Shown: one piece after another, positions 36,795 to 46,966 of the stretch
How the letters are laid out: every line of letters begins with the position of its first letter
How positions within the stretch are numbered: the stretch's first letter is position 1
Source of the DNA: Helicobacter pylori
GTDB lineage: Bacteria; Campylobacterota; Campylobacteria; Campylobacterales; Helicobacteraceae
Length of the DNA: 64,000 nucleotides
Assembly (NCBI RefSeq): GCF_030323545.1
Contig: NZ_CP122954.1
Location: 62,001 to 126,000 of the forward strand
Direction of reading: 5' to 3'
Position numbers and translations under genes: made by a program
The notes under the pieces: generated by a model
The model's database searches: none
Seen by the model: the letters and a program-made list of their open reading frames with translations, nothing else
What the model was told of the DNA's origin: nothing

Positions 36795-38825
36795 ATGCTA
36801 GATAGGGCTATATTAGATACTAAGCTAGATAGTCGCCCTATGGACTTATCTTTCTTAGATGATATTTTAAAGCATATGCAAAAGCCTAGATTTAGTGATA
36901 GCGATAAAGTAGATAAAAGATTGCTCATTAAGTTCAATCAATTTAACCCTAACTCAAAGTTTATTAAATCTAATCTAGTTGGCACAAAAACAGCTAGTCC
37001 TGTGCTTATTAAAAACATAGGGCAAATGAAACGCTCCCACTTAGAAAATGCCCTAAATTATGCTTTAGAAAATAGCGAAACAGCTTACAATGAAATGTTT
37101 TTAGAATGCGATAAGCAATTCATCTTAGAGAGTTGGCTCAATGACTTTGATTTGACTAAAGATTATAATGAGGCTATGCACTTAGTTTTTTCTATCAAAG
37201 ATAAGCCAGATAAAGAGACAATGCAAGGGCTTTTACATTCTACTTGGGAGAGCTTAAAAATAAGATTGCCTGAATACAAGTTTGCCCTTGTGCCACACGC
37301 TCATCAAGACCATGCCCATATCCATTGTTTTATCAATAAGACTAATCAGCTCACACGAAGAAGACTGCGTTTTAAGGGGCATGAAGATTGTAAAGAATTT
37401 TTTAATGAATTAAGAAGTGAGTTTGCTTATAGGTTGAATGACCACTTATTGAGCGAAGAATACTTGTATGTCAATGAGCCAAAACTTAAAGAGCTAGACA
37501 ATATCAAACAACAATTACAAGACTTGGAAAAAGAAGAAAAAGCCTTAGAACAAATCAAATCCCCACAAGATGAGTGGGACTTAAACAAGGCTTTACAAAG
37601 CGAGTATTTACAAGAACTCAAATATAAAAACAAAGCAAAAGCCCTAGACATTCAAAATAACCACAGCACCCCTTTAAAACAAAAGATTTCTGAATTTAAA
37701 ATCGCTCTGTTTAATCACAAAGACACAAGCGATGATGAAAAAGAACAGCTAGATATTGACAGGATAGATAAGAGAAAGCCAGTAAGCGAACACTTAAAAA
37801 ACACGAGCAAACACGAATTATACGAACTCTTAGGCTTTTATCAAAAAGAATTAGATAAAAAACAAAATCATTCTGCTTTTAAGAATTTTGCTATTCTCAA
37901 TGATTTAGACAAAAACTTTGAAAGAGAGACTAAGGGCTTTTCTGTGTTAAAGAAAAAAGAAATGCTACTAAGTAAGCTAGAACGCCTAGACAAACGCCTT
38001 TTAGATAAAAACTCACACCTACTATTAGCTCAATTAAGGAATGTTGTTAGAACCAAGCAAAACACACAATACAACACTCTAACTAATCCTATCTTTTTAG
38101 CCAAAGCATTAGAACTTCCTAGGGATAAACGCCCCACACTTAAAACTTTTAAAAACGCTTATTTTAATGCTAGAAAATATCAATTCATGCTAGGAAGCTT
38201 TAAAGCTAAACAAGATGACCCCACTTATAAGCTTAATGATAATACTTATGAGCTAGTGAGTAAGCAATTACAAGATTATCAAAACACTATGCTTTTATTA
38301 GCCAAAGAAAGATTGCTCTTTTTAGAACAAGACTTAAAAACAAAAGAAGAAGAGTTTAAAAGAGCTAAAGAGAGCTATTTCAAAGCCCTAGAGAGCCATA
38401 AAGAGACTTTTTCATTAAAAGAAAAGCAAGACTTTCTCAAACAAAACAAACAATTTTCTAAACTCTCTAAGGATATTGTCTATATCTGTAATGAAATCAT
38501 AGGAGCTAATAGGTTTTTAACCCACTATGACAACCTAAACCTTGAAAAAGTCCTAGAACACGCTAAAGACACTAAGCTAGAGCAAAAAGAAATTCAAGCT
38601 ATCACAAAAGAGCCTAATAACGATGAGCCTTGGATTGAGTTTGGTAAAAAAGAACAAGCTAGAGCTAAAGCACACTATCAAGCTATGCTAGAAAAAGAAA
38701 AAGCTAAAGAATTAGCTAAACAACAAGCTAACACCTTGCACTCTAATGAGCTTGATGATGACCCTAAAGCTCATGCTGGATTAAAACAAAATGACAACAC
38801 AAACTTTAAAGGGCGTAATAGATAA
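36795..38825 (+). CDS. MOBP-family relaxase (VirD2-like)
   Basis: 676 aa. The N-terminal third is the relaxase: LENALNYALENSE offers the motif I tyrosine, and VPHAHQDHAHIHCFINK is the HxDxxHxH-type metal site (motif III). The rest (residues 230-676) is strongly charged and helical, with KEEEFKRAKESYF-type coiled coils, as in tails that bind coupling proteins or other transfer proteins. It nicks oriT and is carried on the 5' end into the recipient. No frameshift is seen. AAAGGG precedes ATG 36795. There is no virD4 coupling protein in the element as seen here. Confidence 0.85.
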   Translation: MLDRAILDTKLDSRPMDLSFLDDILKHMQKPRFSDSDKVDKRLLIKFNQFNPNSKFIKSNLVGTKTASPVLIKNIGQMKRSHLENALNYALENSETAYNEMFLECDKQFILESWLNDFDLTKDYNEAMHLVFSIKDKPDKETMQGLLHSTWESLKIRLPEYKFALVPHAHQDHAHIHCFINKTNQLTRRRLRFKGHEDCKEFFNELRSEFAYRLNDHLLSEEYLYVNEPKLKELDNIKQQLQDLEKEEKALEQIKSPQDEWDLNKALQSEYLQELKYKNKAKALDIQNNHSTPLKQKISEFKIALFNHKDTSDDEKEQLDIDRIDKRKPVSEHLKNTSKHELYELLGFYQKELDKKQNHSAFKNFAILNDLDKNFERETKGFSVLKKKEMLLSKLERLDKRLLDKNSHLLLAQLRNVVRTKQNTQYNTLTNPIFLAKALELPRDKRPTLKTFKNAYFNARKYQFMLGSFKAKQDDPTYKLNDNTYELVSKQLQDYQNTMLLLAKERLLFLEQDLKTKEEEFKRAKESYFKALESHKETFSLKEKQDFLKQNKQFSKLSKDIVYICNEIIGANRFLTHYDNLNLEKVLEHAKDTKLEQKEIQAITKEPNNDEPWIEFGKKEQARAKAHYQAMLEKEKAKELAKQQANTLHSNELDDDPKAHAGLKQNDNTNFKGRNR

Positions 38826-39150
38826 TGCTCTCAAGCGATGATTGCCTTTAATGTTCTTAATAAAGAATATGCCCTTTGATTAAAAAAGTTTCTTTTCTTG
38901 TTCTTTTTGTAAAATAGCTAACTCTAACAAACACCTAAATAGATTGCTCTAAAATGCCCTACAATCAAAATAAGGCTATAAGACAAGACAAACTATTAAC
39001 TCACAATCAAAAACGCCTTAAAATGCCTTGTAGAGCTTAAAATCTTCTTAAGCGGCGTGCTGAAAAATCCATAACCTTAAAGTTATCTTAAAAAATACAA
39101 AAACAAAAATAACATGCCTTTAAACTAACAAATCCTAGCCGTTACTACAA
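38826..39150. other. Gene-free spacer after the relaxase gene
   Basis: AT-rich sequence with no frame over 60 codons. The left end of IS607 lies somewhere near 39.05-39.17 kb; without terminal repeats the boundary cannot be placed by eye. Confidence 0.5.
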
Positions 39151-39172
39151 ACCTATAAAATCCTATAAAGAG

Positions 39173-40449
39173 CTATAAAATTCTCTCAATTTGGGATTTT
39201 TGTTGTATTCCTAGTTCAACCTTGCTAGTTGCTAAACGATTATTGGACAAATCATTCAACAGAGCCGTCAAGTCCATAGGCGTAAATTCGGCAGTAACTC
39301 TACCTACTAAATGCTTTAAAAGATTGATAGCAGCGTTTATATCTCTATCTAATTCAAAGCCACACTCTAGGCATTGATAAATCCTATCGTTAAGCTTTAA
39401 ATCTTGTTTAACTTTTTGACAATTAGAACAAGTCTTAGAGCTTGGATAGTAAGTGTCAGCTATTAAAATTTCTTTATTAGAGTATTTAGCTTTATATTTT
39501 AATAGCGTGTTAAACATGGACATAGAAACATCGCTTAAAGATTTAGCTAACCTGTGATTTTTAAACATGTTTTTGACTTTCAAACTCTCTAAACAAAACG
39601 ACTTTGAGTGTCTTATAAGAGAGCTTGTGAGCTTGTGTAAAAAATCAAGTCTGATGTTAGCTATTTTTTCATGCAAGTGGGTAAGCTTTTTAGAATGCTT
39701 TAAGTAATTATTAGATTTCTTGGTTTTATCCCCTTTGGTTTTTGGGTGGATTTTTTTACTCAGTTGTCTGCTAATTCTTACAAGCTTTCTAGTAAGCTTA
39801 TCTAAGGGCTTAGGGCATAGATATTTAAGCCATTAGACAAACTCACAAAGGATTTAATCCCTATATCAATCCCTAGCTCATTATGACTTTCTTGGAGTTT
39901 ATGGGTTCGCTTGTATTCACTCTCATCAATATCACAAGAGATTGAAACATAGAAATGATCGCCCTTTTGAGTGATGGTAGCGTTATTGATTTTGCCTTGA
40001 AATCTTAGTTTTTCAGTGAGTTTGATTGGGGGTAAGTTAGGTATTTTTAAATAATCAGTATTAGCTGTTTGAATGATTTTAATTTGGTCGCCCCCTATAT
40101 AAAAAGAACCTTGAAACTCTCTTTTCTTTTTAAATTTAGGGTAACTCACTAAACCTTTTTTTAAATCCTTAAAAAACTTATTAAAGGCTAGATTTAAGTG
40201 GATAAAAGGCTGTTGGGTGGCGTATTTAGTTACTTCATAAACGAAATTAAATTGCGATTTTTTAAGAGCGTTAAATTCTTTTTTAAGCTGTAGATGGTTA
40301 GTTTTAATGCCTAGTTGATAGTTTTCTTTCCACTTAGCTAATCCCCAATTATAAGCTAACCTAGCGCACCCAAAAGCTTTTTTAAAATAAGTAATATGCT
40401 TGTTGTTAGGCTTTAAAGCTATTTTATGCGTGATTGAGATAGCTGACAT
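39173..40449 (-). pseudogene. tnpB: IS607 tnpB, frameshifted
   Basis: The first 211 residues (MSAISITHKIALKPNNKHIT on to NELGIDIGIKSFV, the RuvC-I Asp) and the rest (ending in CSNCQ...CLECGFELDRDINA, zinc ribbon and RuvC-III Asp) lie in two frames. Comparing the bases, CCCTAAGCCC near 39817 lacks one C of the expected CCCCTAAGCCC, so a one-base deletion splits the protein. TnpB of this family are RNA-guided nucleases that cut the donor site, helping the element persist. Without the frameshift it would be about 425 aa. Confidence 0.88.
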
Positions 40450-41077
40450 TGTTAGTGATTACTTCTTGCATTTCATTTAAGAGCTTCTTGTTTTTTTTTA
40501 GACCTAGAGCCATACAATCTAGCGCTAAAGACGGTTATAATTTCTAAAACATCTTTGGCTAATTCTTCTTCAAACCTCACATTCTCATCGCCCTTATTGA
40601 TGATAATCACTTCTACTTCTTTAGCTTCACAAATACTGAATACCAATTCGGCTCCAAAGCGTAATAATCTGTCTTTATGCGTTAATACAAGGCGTTTGAC
40701 TTGATTGTCTAAGATTAAATTTAAAAGCTTGGTTAAGCCTTTTTTATAGTAGTTCATGCCACTCCCTAAATCTTGTATCACTTCATAGTTAAAGCCGCAT
40801 TTAGCGCAATAAAGCTCTAAGACTTGAACTTGTCTGATTAAATCATCTTGTTGGTCATGCGAGCTTACTCTAGCATAAGCTATTGTTTTTAATTCATCTT
40901 GATTAAAGACTACGCTTCTATTGATACGCCTTAAACTTTCTAACTTATAACGCCTTTCACCGCCTTTAGTGAGTTCATCAGGTTTTAACAAATCTTTTTT
41001 ATCCCAATTGCGTAAGGTTTGGATAGTTACACTAAAAGCTTACTCGCTTGACCGATGGATAGCATTCTTTTATTCAT
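40424..41077 (-). pseudogene. tnpA: IS607 tnpA serine recombinase, two frameshifts
   Basis: The intact form would be 217 aa, which is the known length. It starts at ATG 41077 (MNKRMLSIGQASKLL, a MerR-like HTH) but a missing A near 41032 shifts the frame. The catalytic domain IAYARVSSHDQQDDL with the nucleophile Ser is in the second frame. At 40491-40499 a run of nine A (minus strand), where eight are expected, shifts it again and removes the last 20 residues. The two indels balance out but the protein is broken. Confidence 0.88.
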
Positions 41078-41582
41078 GCGAGCAGTATAACACAAAACTT
41101 AATAACCTATACAAAAATTATAGTGTTTTATGGATTATTATAGTATTTTAGTTGCTGTTTGTAGCCCCACGCATTCCAAACAAAAAACCTCTCTAATCCT
41201 AAATGTTAATGATACAGACTGCCCACAACCTAACTCTAACAACACAAGCCTTGACTAACCATTCCTTCCACAACTAACATGTCATTGATAGGTAATTCTT
41301 ATTTTTCTTTTATTTTGATTTTTGTTCTTTTCCTTAAAAATTAAATCTAGCAAACTACCCTTATGGCTCTTACAATCAGTTTATCCCTTTTAATGATAGA
41401 GTTTTTTCTTTTTTTAACTTTTTCTTTTTTTTTGCAAATTCCTATCTACATGATTTAATGATATTTTTAAAAAAAAGAAAAACGCCCATGTCATGAAATT
41501 ACATGATATTTGCTAATAACATGTTTATTAAGATAAGGTAATAAGGTGTCCCCTTCTTTCCCTTAATACAAATTATACTTAT

Positions 41583-41600
41583 GCGGAACTTAAGTTCCGC
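41583..41600. repeat. 18-bp perfect palindrome upstream of xerT
   Basis: GCGGAACTTAAGTTCCGC reads the same on both strands. It consists of two inverted GCGGAACTT halves and is followed by TTTTAT. Single direct copies of the half site occur further on toward xerT. It may bind a dimer. Confidence 0.8.
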
Positions 41601-41752
41601 TTTTATATCTAATACCCATAAACACGAACTTCATAATCTTAAAAAGTGCTTAAAGCTAACTTTCAAGAGCTATTTAATAGTTGCTAAATTTAATTTTTAT
41701 ATTTAGTAGGCAATGCAAATAACCATGTATTTGATTATTGATTTTTAAGGGG

Positions 41753-41849
41753 GCGGAATTTTGTTTTTATGTTTTAGTTAAAAGCGGAACTTTTTAAAAA
41801 CTAAGATTTAAAGGCGGAACTTAATAACTCTAATGGATAATGTGGAATT
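41753..41849 (+). repeat. Direct GCGGAACTT-type repeats before xerT
   Basis: GCGGAATTT at 41753, GCGGAACTT at 41784 and 41814, and a weaker GTGGAATTG at 41842 lie 28-31 bases apart, about three helical turns. The motif is the half site of the palindrome at 41583. The region 41096-41942 holds no gene. CATTCTTT, reverse complement of the AAAGAATG element-end motif, is at 41901-41908. Confidence 0.7.
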
Positions 41850-41942
41850 GTTAAAAATACCGCTTTTAGAACCTAACAAACTAAAAAAATATAAAACTCT
41901 CATTCTTTAAGATTTATTTTTACATTTTAATAAGGGAGCAAT

Positions 41943-43010
41943 ATGCTAAATAACAAACTCACCAAATCTCAGAGAGAACTCTTTTGTAATCTTAAAGCCT
42001 TTTTATACACTAAGGTTAAAAACTTCACGCCTATTCAAGATGTGAATGATATGGCTTTGATATTAAACACACAAGATAAAATCTTAAAATGCTACAATAT
42101 AGAGCAATTAAAACAACTCTGTCATATTCTTTACAATCAAGGTATCAAACACACCATAATAATGCAAGGCCTGTTTTTATTCTTTGACTATTTTAAGGAT
42201 AATCTCAAATTAAGAAGTTTTAGAATGCTTAGCGAAGAGCAAGTCATTAACTTTCTTTTTGAACTCGCTCAAAATAGAAAGCTAAGCTCTATGGCTAAAT
42301 ATGTGATGTATTTAAGACAATTCTTTGATTACTTGGATAGGAAAAAGCATTATAGCTTTGATTTTGCTCTTAAAAACCTAGCCTTTGCTAAAACCAAAGA
42401 AAGTCTGCCTAGACATTTAAACTACAAGGATTTAAAGGCATTCTTAAAAACACTCTTAGAGTATAGTCCAGCCACAAGTTTTGAAAAGCGTAATAAGTGT
42501 ATTCTACTCATTGTAATACTTGGGGGGCTTAGAAAATGCGAAGTATTAAACATAGAATTAAAACACATTCAAGTAGAAGAGCAAAACTACTCTATTTTAA
42601 TTCAAGGCAAAGGTAGAAAAGAAAGAAAAGCTTATATTAAAAAGAGTTTGTTAGAACCAAGCTTGAATGCTTGGCTTAGTGATGAGTATAGACTAAAATA
42701 TTTTAATGGGGCATATCTTTTTAAAAAAGACAAACAAAAAGCACAAAATTCTTTAACGCTTTATAACTTTATCCCCTTAATCTTTAAACTAGCTCAAATC
42801 AAACACTATAAGCAATATGGCACAGGCTTACATCTATTTAGGCATAGTTTTGCAACACTCATTTATCAAGAAACCCAAGACTTAGTTTTAACTTCAAGGG
42901 CGTTAGGGCATAGCTCCTTACTCTCTACTAAGATTTATATTCATACCACACAAGAGCATAACAAGAAAGTGGCTCTTGTATTTGATAGTTTGATAGAGAA
43001 TAAGAAGTAA
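41943..43010 (+). CDS. xerT: Tyrosine recombinase XerT
   Basis: 355 aa. The catalytic set is present: Arg in LGGLRKCEVLNIE, HLFRHSFATLIYQ (HxxR), LGHSSLLSTKIYIHTT (His and the nucleophile Tyr). The N-terminal 150 residues are the SAM-like core-binding domain. It corresponds to the XerT recombinase that excises and integrates H. pylori ICEs. It has GGGAGCA just before the ATG. It looks intact, unlike the transfer genes further right. Confidence 0.92.
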   Translation: MLNNKLTKSQRELFCNLKAFLYTKVKNFTPIQDVNDMALILNTQDKILKCYNIEQLKQLCHILYNQGIKHTIIMQGLFLFFDYFKDNLKLRSFRMLSEEQVINFLFELAQNRKLSSMAKYVMYLRQFFDYLDRKKHYSFDFALKNLAFAKTKESLPRHLNYKDLKAFLKTLLEYSPATSFEKRNKCILLIVILGGLRKCEVLNIELKHIQVEEQNYSILIQGKGRKERKAYIKKSLLEPSLNAWLSDEYRLKYFNGAYLFKKDKQKAQNSLTLYNFIPLIFKLAQIKHYKQYGTGLHLFRHSFATLIYQETQDLVLTSRALGHSSLLSTKIYIHTTQEHNKKVALVFDSLIENKK

Positions 43011-43323
43011 GGGGGTTAAAATTGATTAGTTAGTTTAGTTAATCTAAGTAATCTAATTAGAATAAATAGTATAATATTAGATAGTTTCATTTAACTATTT
43101 AATGTTTCATTGCCAATTAAAAACAATTAGGTTTTATAAAGGTCATTAAAATTATTGAGATTTTATAGAATTAGTTTAAGTTGTAAAATACTCTAAAAAT
43201 AATGTAATTATAGCTTGTTATTATTCATTAAGAAAATATTTAACAAACAATGCAAATAACTAAATTCTATTCAATACTGATAAAATAACTAAGCACTATC
43301 AAATACTTTCTTAATGATATTAT
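43011..43323. other. Gene-free spacer between xerT and ctkA
   Basis: AT-rich, with short TTAGTTAGTTTAGTTAATC-type repeats near 43025. Its right part contains sequence repeated on the other side of ctkA (see the repeat entries). No gene. Confidence 0.6.
43248..43292 (+). repeat. Repeat on one side of ctkA
   Basis: CAATGCAAATAAC (43248-43260) also occurs at 41711-41723. The 20 bases AATACTGATAAAATAACTAA (43273-43292) recur exactly at 44428-44447. Confidence 0.8.
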
Positions 43324-44301
43324 TTATCGCCTACGCTTAGGTGTGGGAGTGTATTCACTGGAATTGTCTAAATTATCGGTATTGTCATAAGGGTTTGAGT
43401 GAGCTTGTTTGTGTTGTAAGGATAACTCAATAGCTCTAGTGTGTGCTACATCTATAATCTTTGATTTTCTTTCATCAAGCATTGTATGTAAAAATTCTTT
43501 GTGTATTTCGCTCATAAAGGGTGTGTTATCAATAATTGAATGGATTTTATTCATATCTATGCGTGGGTATATCCTAAGTAGTGCATCAAGGCAATCTTTA
43601 TTATTGGTTTGAGTTAAGAAATCATAGTAGTTAATTTTTTTATCGTTGTCATCTTTTAAGATAGATTGGGGGAAATTATAAATCCTTGCATTGAGTTCAT
43701 CAATATTACTTAAAACTTTTTGGCATACCACATCATCAGCTTGGGGGTATAGACAAGAGCCACAATCAAAAATGGGAGCTATTTGATATTCTTTTGAATT
43801 TGAGACTCTTAAGAACCCCCAATTACCATTATGTCTATCAAAATTACCTAGCAATGTATCTGCTACAAACATATCCCAAAAGAAACATTTTAAAACTTTT
43901 GGCTCAATAAAATGCTGGTTATCTATGGCATAAAGCACATCATTCAAATTAGTGTCTTTGCCTGATTTTTCTAATTCAATCATAGTATTTTTTAGACTTA
44001 GAAAATCTACAAGCTCGTATTGATGGGTGGTAAAATCTTTACAAGCAACCACGATTTTATTTTTATAAGTGCCTAGCAATGTTTCTTGAACCTTTAAGCC
44101 TAAGCTATTGACTATATGACATGCTACATATTCACTAAAACAACCATTGGTATAGGACATTTCTTTATGTGTAGAAGGCTTAGGGGGGAATTTGACCATG
44201 TAGAGTTCATTATTATAAAATAAGCTAATTTTATTTCCATTTACTCCCCCAAAACCTTTTTTAGGGTTAATCTCACAAAAAGTAAAATCAATGGTTGGCA
44301 T
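43324..44301 (-). CDS. ctkA: Ser/Thr kinase CtkA (HipA-like)
   Basis: 325 aa from ATG 44301, chosen for the AAGGAC ribosome site and because the family starts MPTIDFTFCEINPKKGFGG. The HipA-like fold has LYMVKFPPKPSTHKEMSY around the ATP lysine, NFDRHNGNWGFL as the catalytic loop and PIFDCGSCLYP as the metal-binding Asp. It closes with TPTPKRRR, a basic tail thought to help nuclear entry. CtkA is known to enter or stimulate human cells and raise NF-kB activity. It lies between xerT and an exported protein gene and has repeats on both sides. Confidence 0.93.
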   Translation of the reverse strand: MPTIDFTFCEINPKKGFGGVNGNKISLFYNNELYMVKFPPKPSTHKEMSYTNGCFSEYVACHIVNSLGLKVQETLLGTYKNKIVVACKDFTTHQYELVDFLSLKNTMIELEKSGKDTNLNDVLYAIDNQHFIEPKVLKCFFWDMFVADTLLGNFDRHNGNWGFLRVSNSKEYQIAPIFDCGSCLYPQADDVVCQKVLSNIDELNARIYNFPQSILKDDNDKKINYYDFLTQTNNKDCLDALLRIYPRIDMNKIHSIIDNTPFMSEIHKEFLHTMLDERKSKIIDVAHTRAIELSLQHKQAHSNPYDNTDNLDNSSEYTPTPKRRR

Positions 44302-44427
44302 AAGCTGTCCTTTTATTATTAGTAATGGATTATTAGATAAATTATAACACAAACATAAGCTATAAGAGATTATTATTATTTGTTAAGAATATATTTAATC
44401 AATAATTCAAATAATCAAAACTAACTT

Positions 44428-44447
44428 AATACTGATAAAATAACTAA
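44428..44447 (+). repeat. Repeat on the other side of ctkA
   Basis: Exact copy of AATACTGATAAAATAACTAA at 43273-43292, in the same orientation. The flanking 60 bases are also similar (TATTTAA, CAAATAA, TTGATTATT). Confidence 0.8.
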
Positions 44448-44532
44448 ATACTTGATTATTATTGATATATTTTTAAAACTTTATGTTATAACGATGAGTG
44501 AGATTATTAAGTTTCAATTAAAAGGAATAAAA

Positions 44533-45261
44533 ATGATTAGATTAAAAGGTTTGAATAAGATTTTAAGGATAGGGTTATTAGCTGGAGCGTTGCTAGGTAT
44601 TGCTGCTCCCTTAATGGCGAAACCTTTATTCACAGATACTGAGTTAGCTAAGCGTGTTTCAGTCTATAACAAAGTCCTTAATAATGAAGATATATTAGCT
44701 TGTAATCGTAGCGTTGATAGCACTAAATATTTTTCTGCTGGGTGGGATTATAAACAAAAAATTCCTAGCGAATGGAAAAAAGAATTTCAACAATGTGTTT
44801 TAGATAAAGTGCAACAAAAAATAGATACAAAAATTAAAGCAACTGAAAAAGAACGCAAAGAAAAAATCGCAAAAGAGAACAAAGAAATTATGCAAAAAGC
44901 TAAAGAAAATGCCAAAAAAGTAATGGAAAAATTTATAGCATTTGAGATAAAAGAAAAGTCTAATTATGTTTCAAATGAAAAGCAATTAAGAATGATAATT
45001 GATAGGGCATATGAAACAGGGATTTCTAGATGGCTTGATGATTTGCATAGAAAATATGGGTATAAAAATACAGAAGAGACTATTGAAGCACTTGGTTTTA
45101 GTGAATATGGCGAAGAAGCAAAAATCATAAGATATGGCGTGGAAAACTATATTGAAGAACAAGAAAAAGGCTTAAGAGACAATTCAAACCATATCGCCCT
45201 ATTAAAAACCCAAGCGTTTAATAATGAAGAAAACAAGATTGCTTTTAAATACAAGCATTAA
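44533..45261 (+). CDS. Exported protein of unknown function in the ICE
   Basis: 242 aa from ATG 44533, which has AAAGGAATAAA before it; a longer frame from 44452 is less likely. Signal peptide LRIGLLAGALLGIAAPLMA. The mature part is charged, with a coiled coil (KATEKERKEKIAKENKEIM) and two cysteines near the start. I do not recognise a domain. It lies next to ctkA and is convergent with the virB operon. Confidence 0.65.
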   Translation: MIRLKGLNKILRIGLLAGALLGIAAPLMAKPLFTDTELAKRVSVYNKVLNNEDILACNRSVDSTKYFSAGWDYKQKIPSEWKKEFQQCVLDKVQQKIDTKIKATEKERKEKIAKENKEIMQKAKENAKKVMEKFIAFEIKEKSNYVSNEKQLRMIIDRAYETGISRWLDDLHRKYGYKNTEETIEALGFSEYGEEAKIIRYGVENYIEEQEKGLRDNSNHIALLKTQAFNNEENKIAFKYKH

Positions 45262-45282
45262 ACCCTATATTCCTAAAAGCCC

Positions 45283-46539
45283 TTATTCCCATATGCTAAA
45301 AATGGGAAAGCCAAATTGGTCAAATTTAACATTAGGGTTTTGAAAGTATCTTCTAGCCCTTTTTCTTTGATTTATCCTTTCTTGTTCTAGTTCTTCATAT
45401 TCATGGCTTTTTGGCGTGTTATAACCATTGCTATAACGCTTGAAATAATCATCTGCCATAATCTCACTTTGCATTGCCATCGTTTGATTTAAAAAGAGCA
45501 TTTGATTAGTAATCTCTTTAAGATACTTCACAGTGAGTAGTCTAACCCTTTGATTAAAATTCGCATACGCTTGGCTCTGAGCGTCTTTATTAGGGGCTTT
45601 ACTTAAATCTTGCGTGAGTGTTTGGATTTCTTACTCTAAGTCGTTATCTAGGCGAGTTGTTCTAAATATATTATCAATAGGGTCGCATTTGCCTGTCTCT
45701 TTATTTTCTCTGCAATAAGGTATCCCTTGTTTGTTATGGTTAGCTGTGGGGTCGGTTACGCCAAAATTAGTTTGTAAGGCATCAAGTCTTTTTGATAGTG
45801 GTTTAGCTTTGTCATTCAATCTCTGTTCCTCTGCGATATTTTGCTTAATCTGTTGAATAAACGCTTGTTTATACTGCCCTCTTGTCTTTAAAAGAGCTAT
45901 TCTGTCGTTATTATTAGCTCTAGTCATTTCTTTGCACAACATCTCCCCCCATGCCCTACCACTTAATTGCCCTGCAAGAGATTGCATGTTTTCATAGCCA
46001 CTGCTACTAATGGACTGAATGAGATTTTGCACATCTCTTGCGGTCTGGGTTTGTTCGCCATTTTTAGAAATAAGATTATTAAGATTTTGTAGATTGACAA
46101 TCTTATTGCTAGTAAGAGCATTGACATTAAGCCAAGGGCATTGTTGCTGTAAGTATTTGTTTCTTAACAAATTTTGTGCGTTCCAATTTTCTATGCTTTG
46201 CTTTAAATTCTCATAGTTGTATCTAATGCTCTCTATTTGATACTGAGCGTTTTGTATCACTTGCATGGGATTGGCTAAAGTGATAGCACTACCACTAATC
46301 AAAGAATTAGTCGTATTTATCATGTTATTGACTTTTTGTAACTGATTGACTTGAGCTTGAGCCTTAGAAATAATCTCTTCATATCTTTTGATACTATCTA
46401 CCATTTTGCCTATGATAGTGGCTTGACCAGCATGGAGTTCTGGGTCATTGACAATCAAGGGGGTTTCCCCCTCTGCAAACACGCTTTTACAACATAAAAG
46501 CATGCTAAAAACTAATTTTTTCATTGTTAAACCCTTCAT
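45283..46539 (-). pseudogene. VirB5-like exported protein, in-frame stop
   Basis: The intact product would be 418 aa. The first 302 residues start with signal peptide MKKLVFSMLLCCKSVFA and contain long helices (EEIISKAQAQVNQLQKVNNM) as in VirB5 minor pilins. A TAA at 45631-45633 ends this part. The same frame then stays open for 115 more codons (EIQTLTQDLSKAPNK to FGFPIFSIWE), which is a single nonsense change and not a frameshift. It overlaps the preceding small gene by ATGA. VirB5 assignment is from shape and position; it could be a VirB6-linked protein. Confidence 0.75.
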
Positions 46540-46787
46540 CTATTATTATCAAATCCATTTTTAACACTTGCTACAAAGTGTTTCACCCCAGCTTTAACAC
46601 TCCTGTGATTTGCCATAGCACTTGCCCCTCCACTGATTGCTCCAAGCCCAAAAGCTTTGGCTCCAGCTTGAAGCCCTGCTAATCCGCCCCCAGCATTTTG
46701 ATAAGCTTGTTTCATTTGATTAGCTACCATAACCATAGAGCCTCCTACTACAGCTCCGCCTATTGTCATACCGATTTTTTGCATCAT
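46536..46787 (-). CDS. Small glycine-rich hydrophobic protein of the virB operon
   Basis: 83 aa. MTIGGAVVGGSMVMVANQMK and GGGLAGLQAGAKAFGLGAISGG are Gly/Ala-rich, membrane-like segments. It lies directly beside the IS608 left end: its ATG is 10 nt from the TTAC target. It may be the remnant of a longer gene cut by the insertion or a nearby deletion, since virB10 would be expected about here. Function unknown. Confidence 0.5.
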   Translation of the reverse strand: MMQKIGMTIGGAVVGGSMVMVANQMKQAYQNAGGGLAGLQAGAKAFGLGAISGGASAMANHRSVKAGVKHFVASVKNGFDNNR

Positions 46788-46966
46788 TTCTGTTACCCAA
46801 AACTAACGCCTTAAAGCCCCTAGCTTTTAGCTATGGGGATACAAGGCGAAACGCCTTTAGGCGTGCCAATATGGAATAGGGGTATTAGAGTCAATATCAT
46901 GCACAAAAATAAGGGTAATGTTATGAATATCTTGTATTAGTTATTTTTTTTATATATACTACAAAT

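Larger units (their letters stand above)
39060..41095 (-). mobile_element. IS607 copy, degraded
   Basis: A serine-recombinase tnpA and a tnpB in the same orientation with a short overlap are the arrangement of H. pylori IS607, about 2 kb. IS607 has no terminal inverted repeats and does not duplicate its target, so the ends given are approximate. tnpA has two single-base indels and tnpB one, so this copy cannot make either protein whole. Confidence 0.85.
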
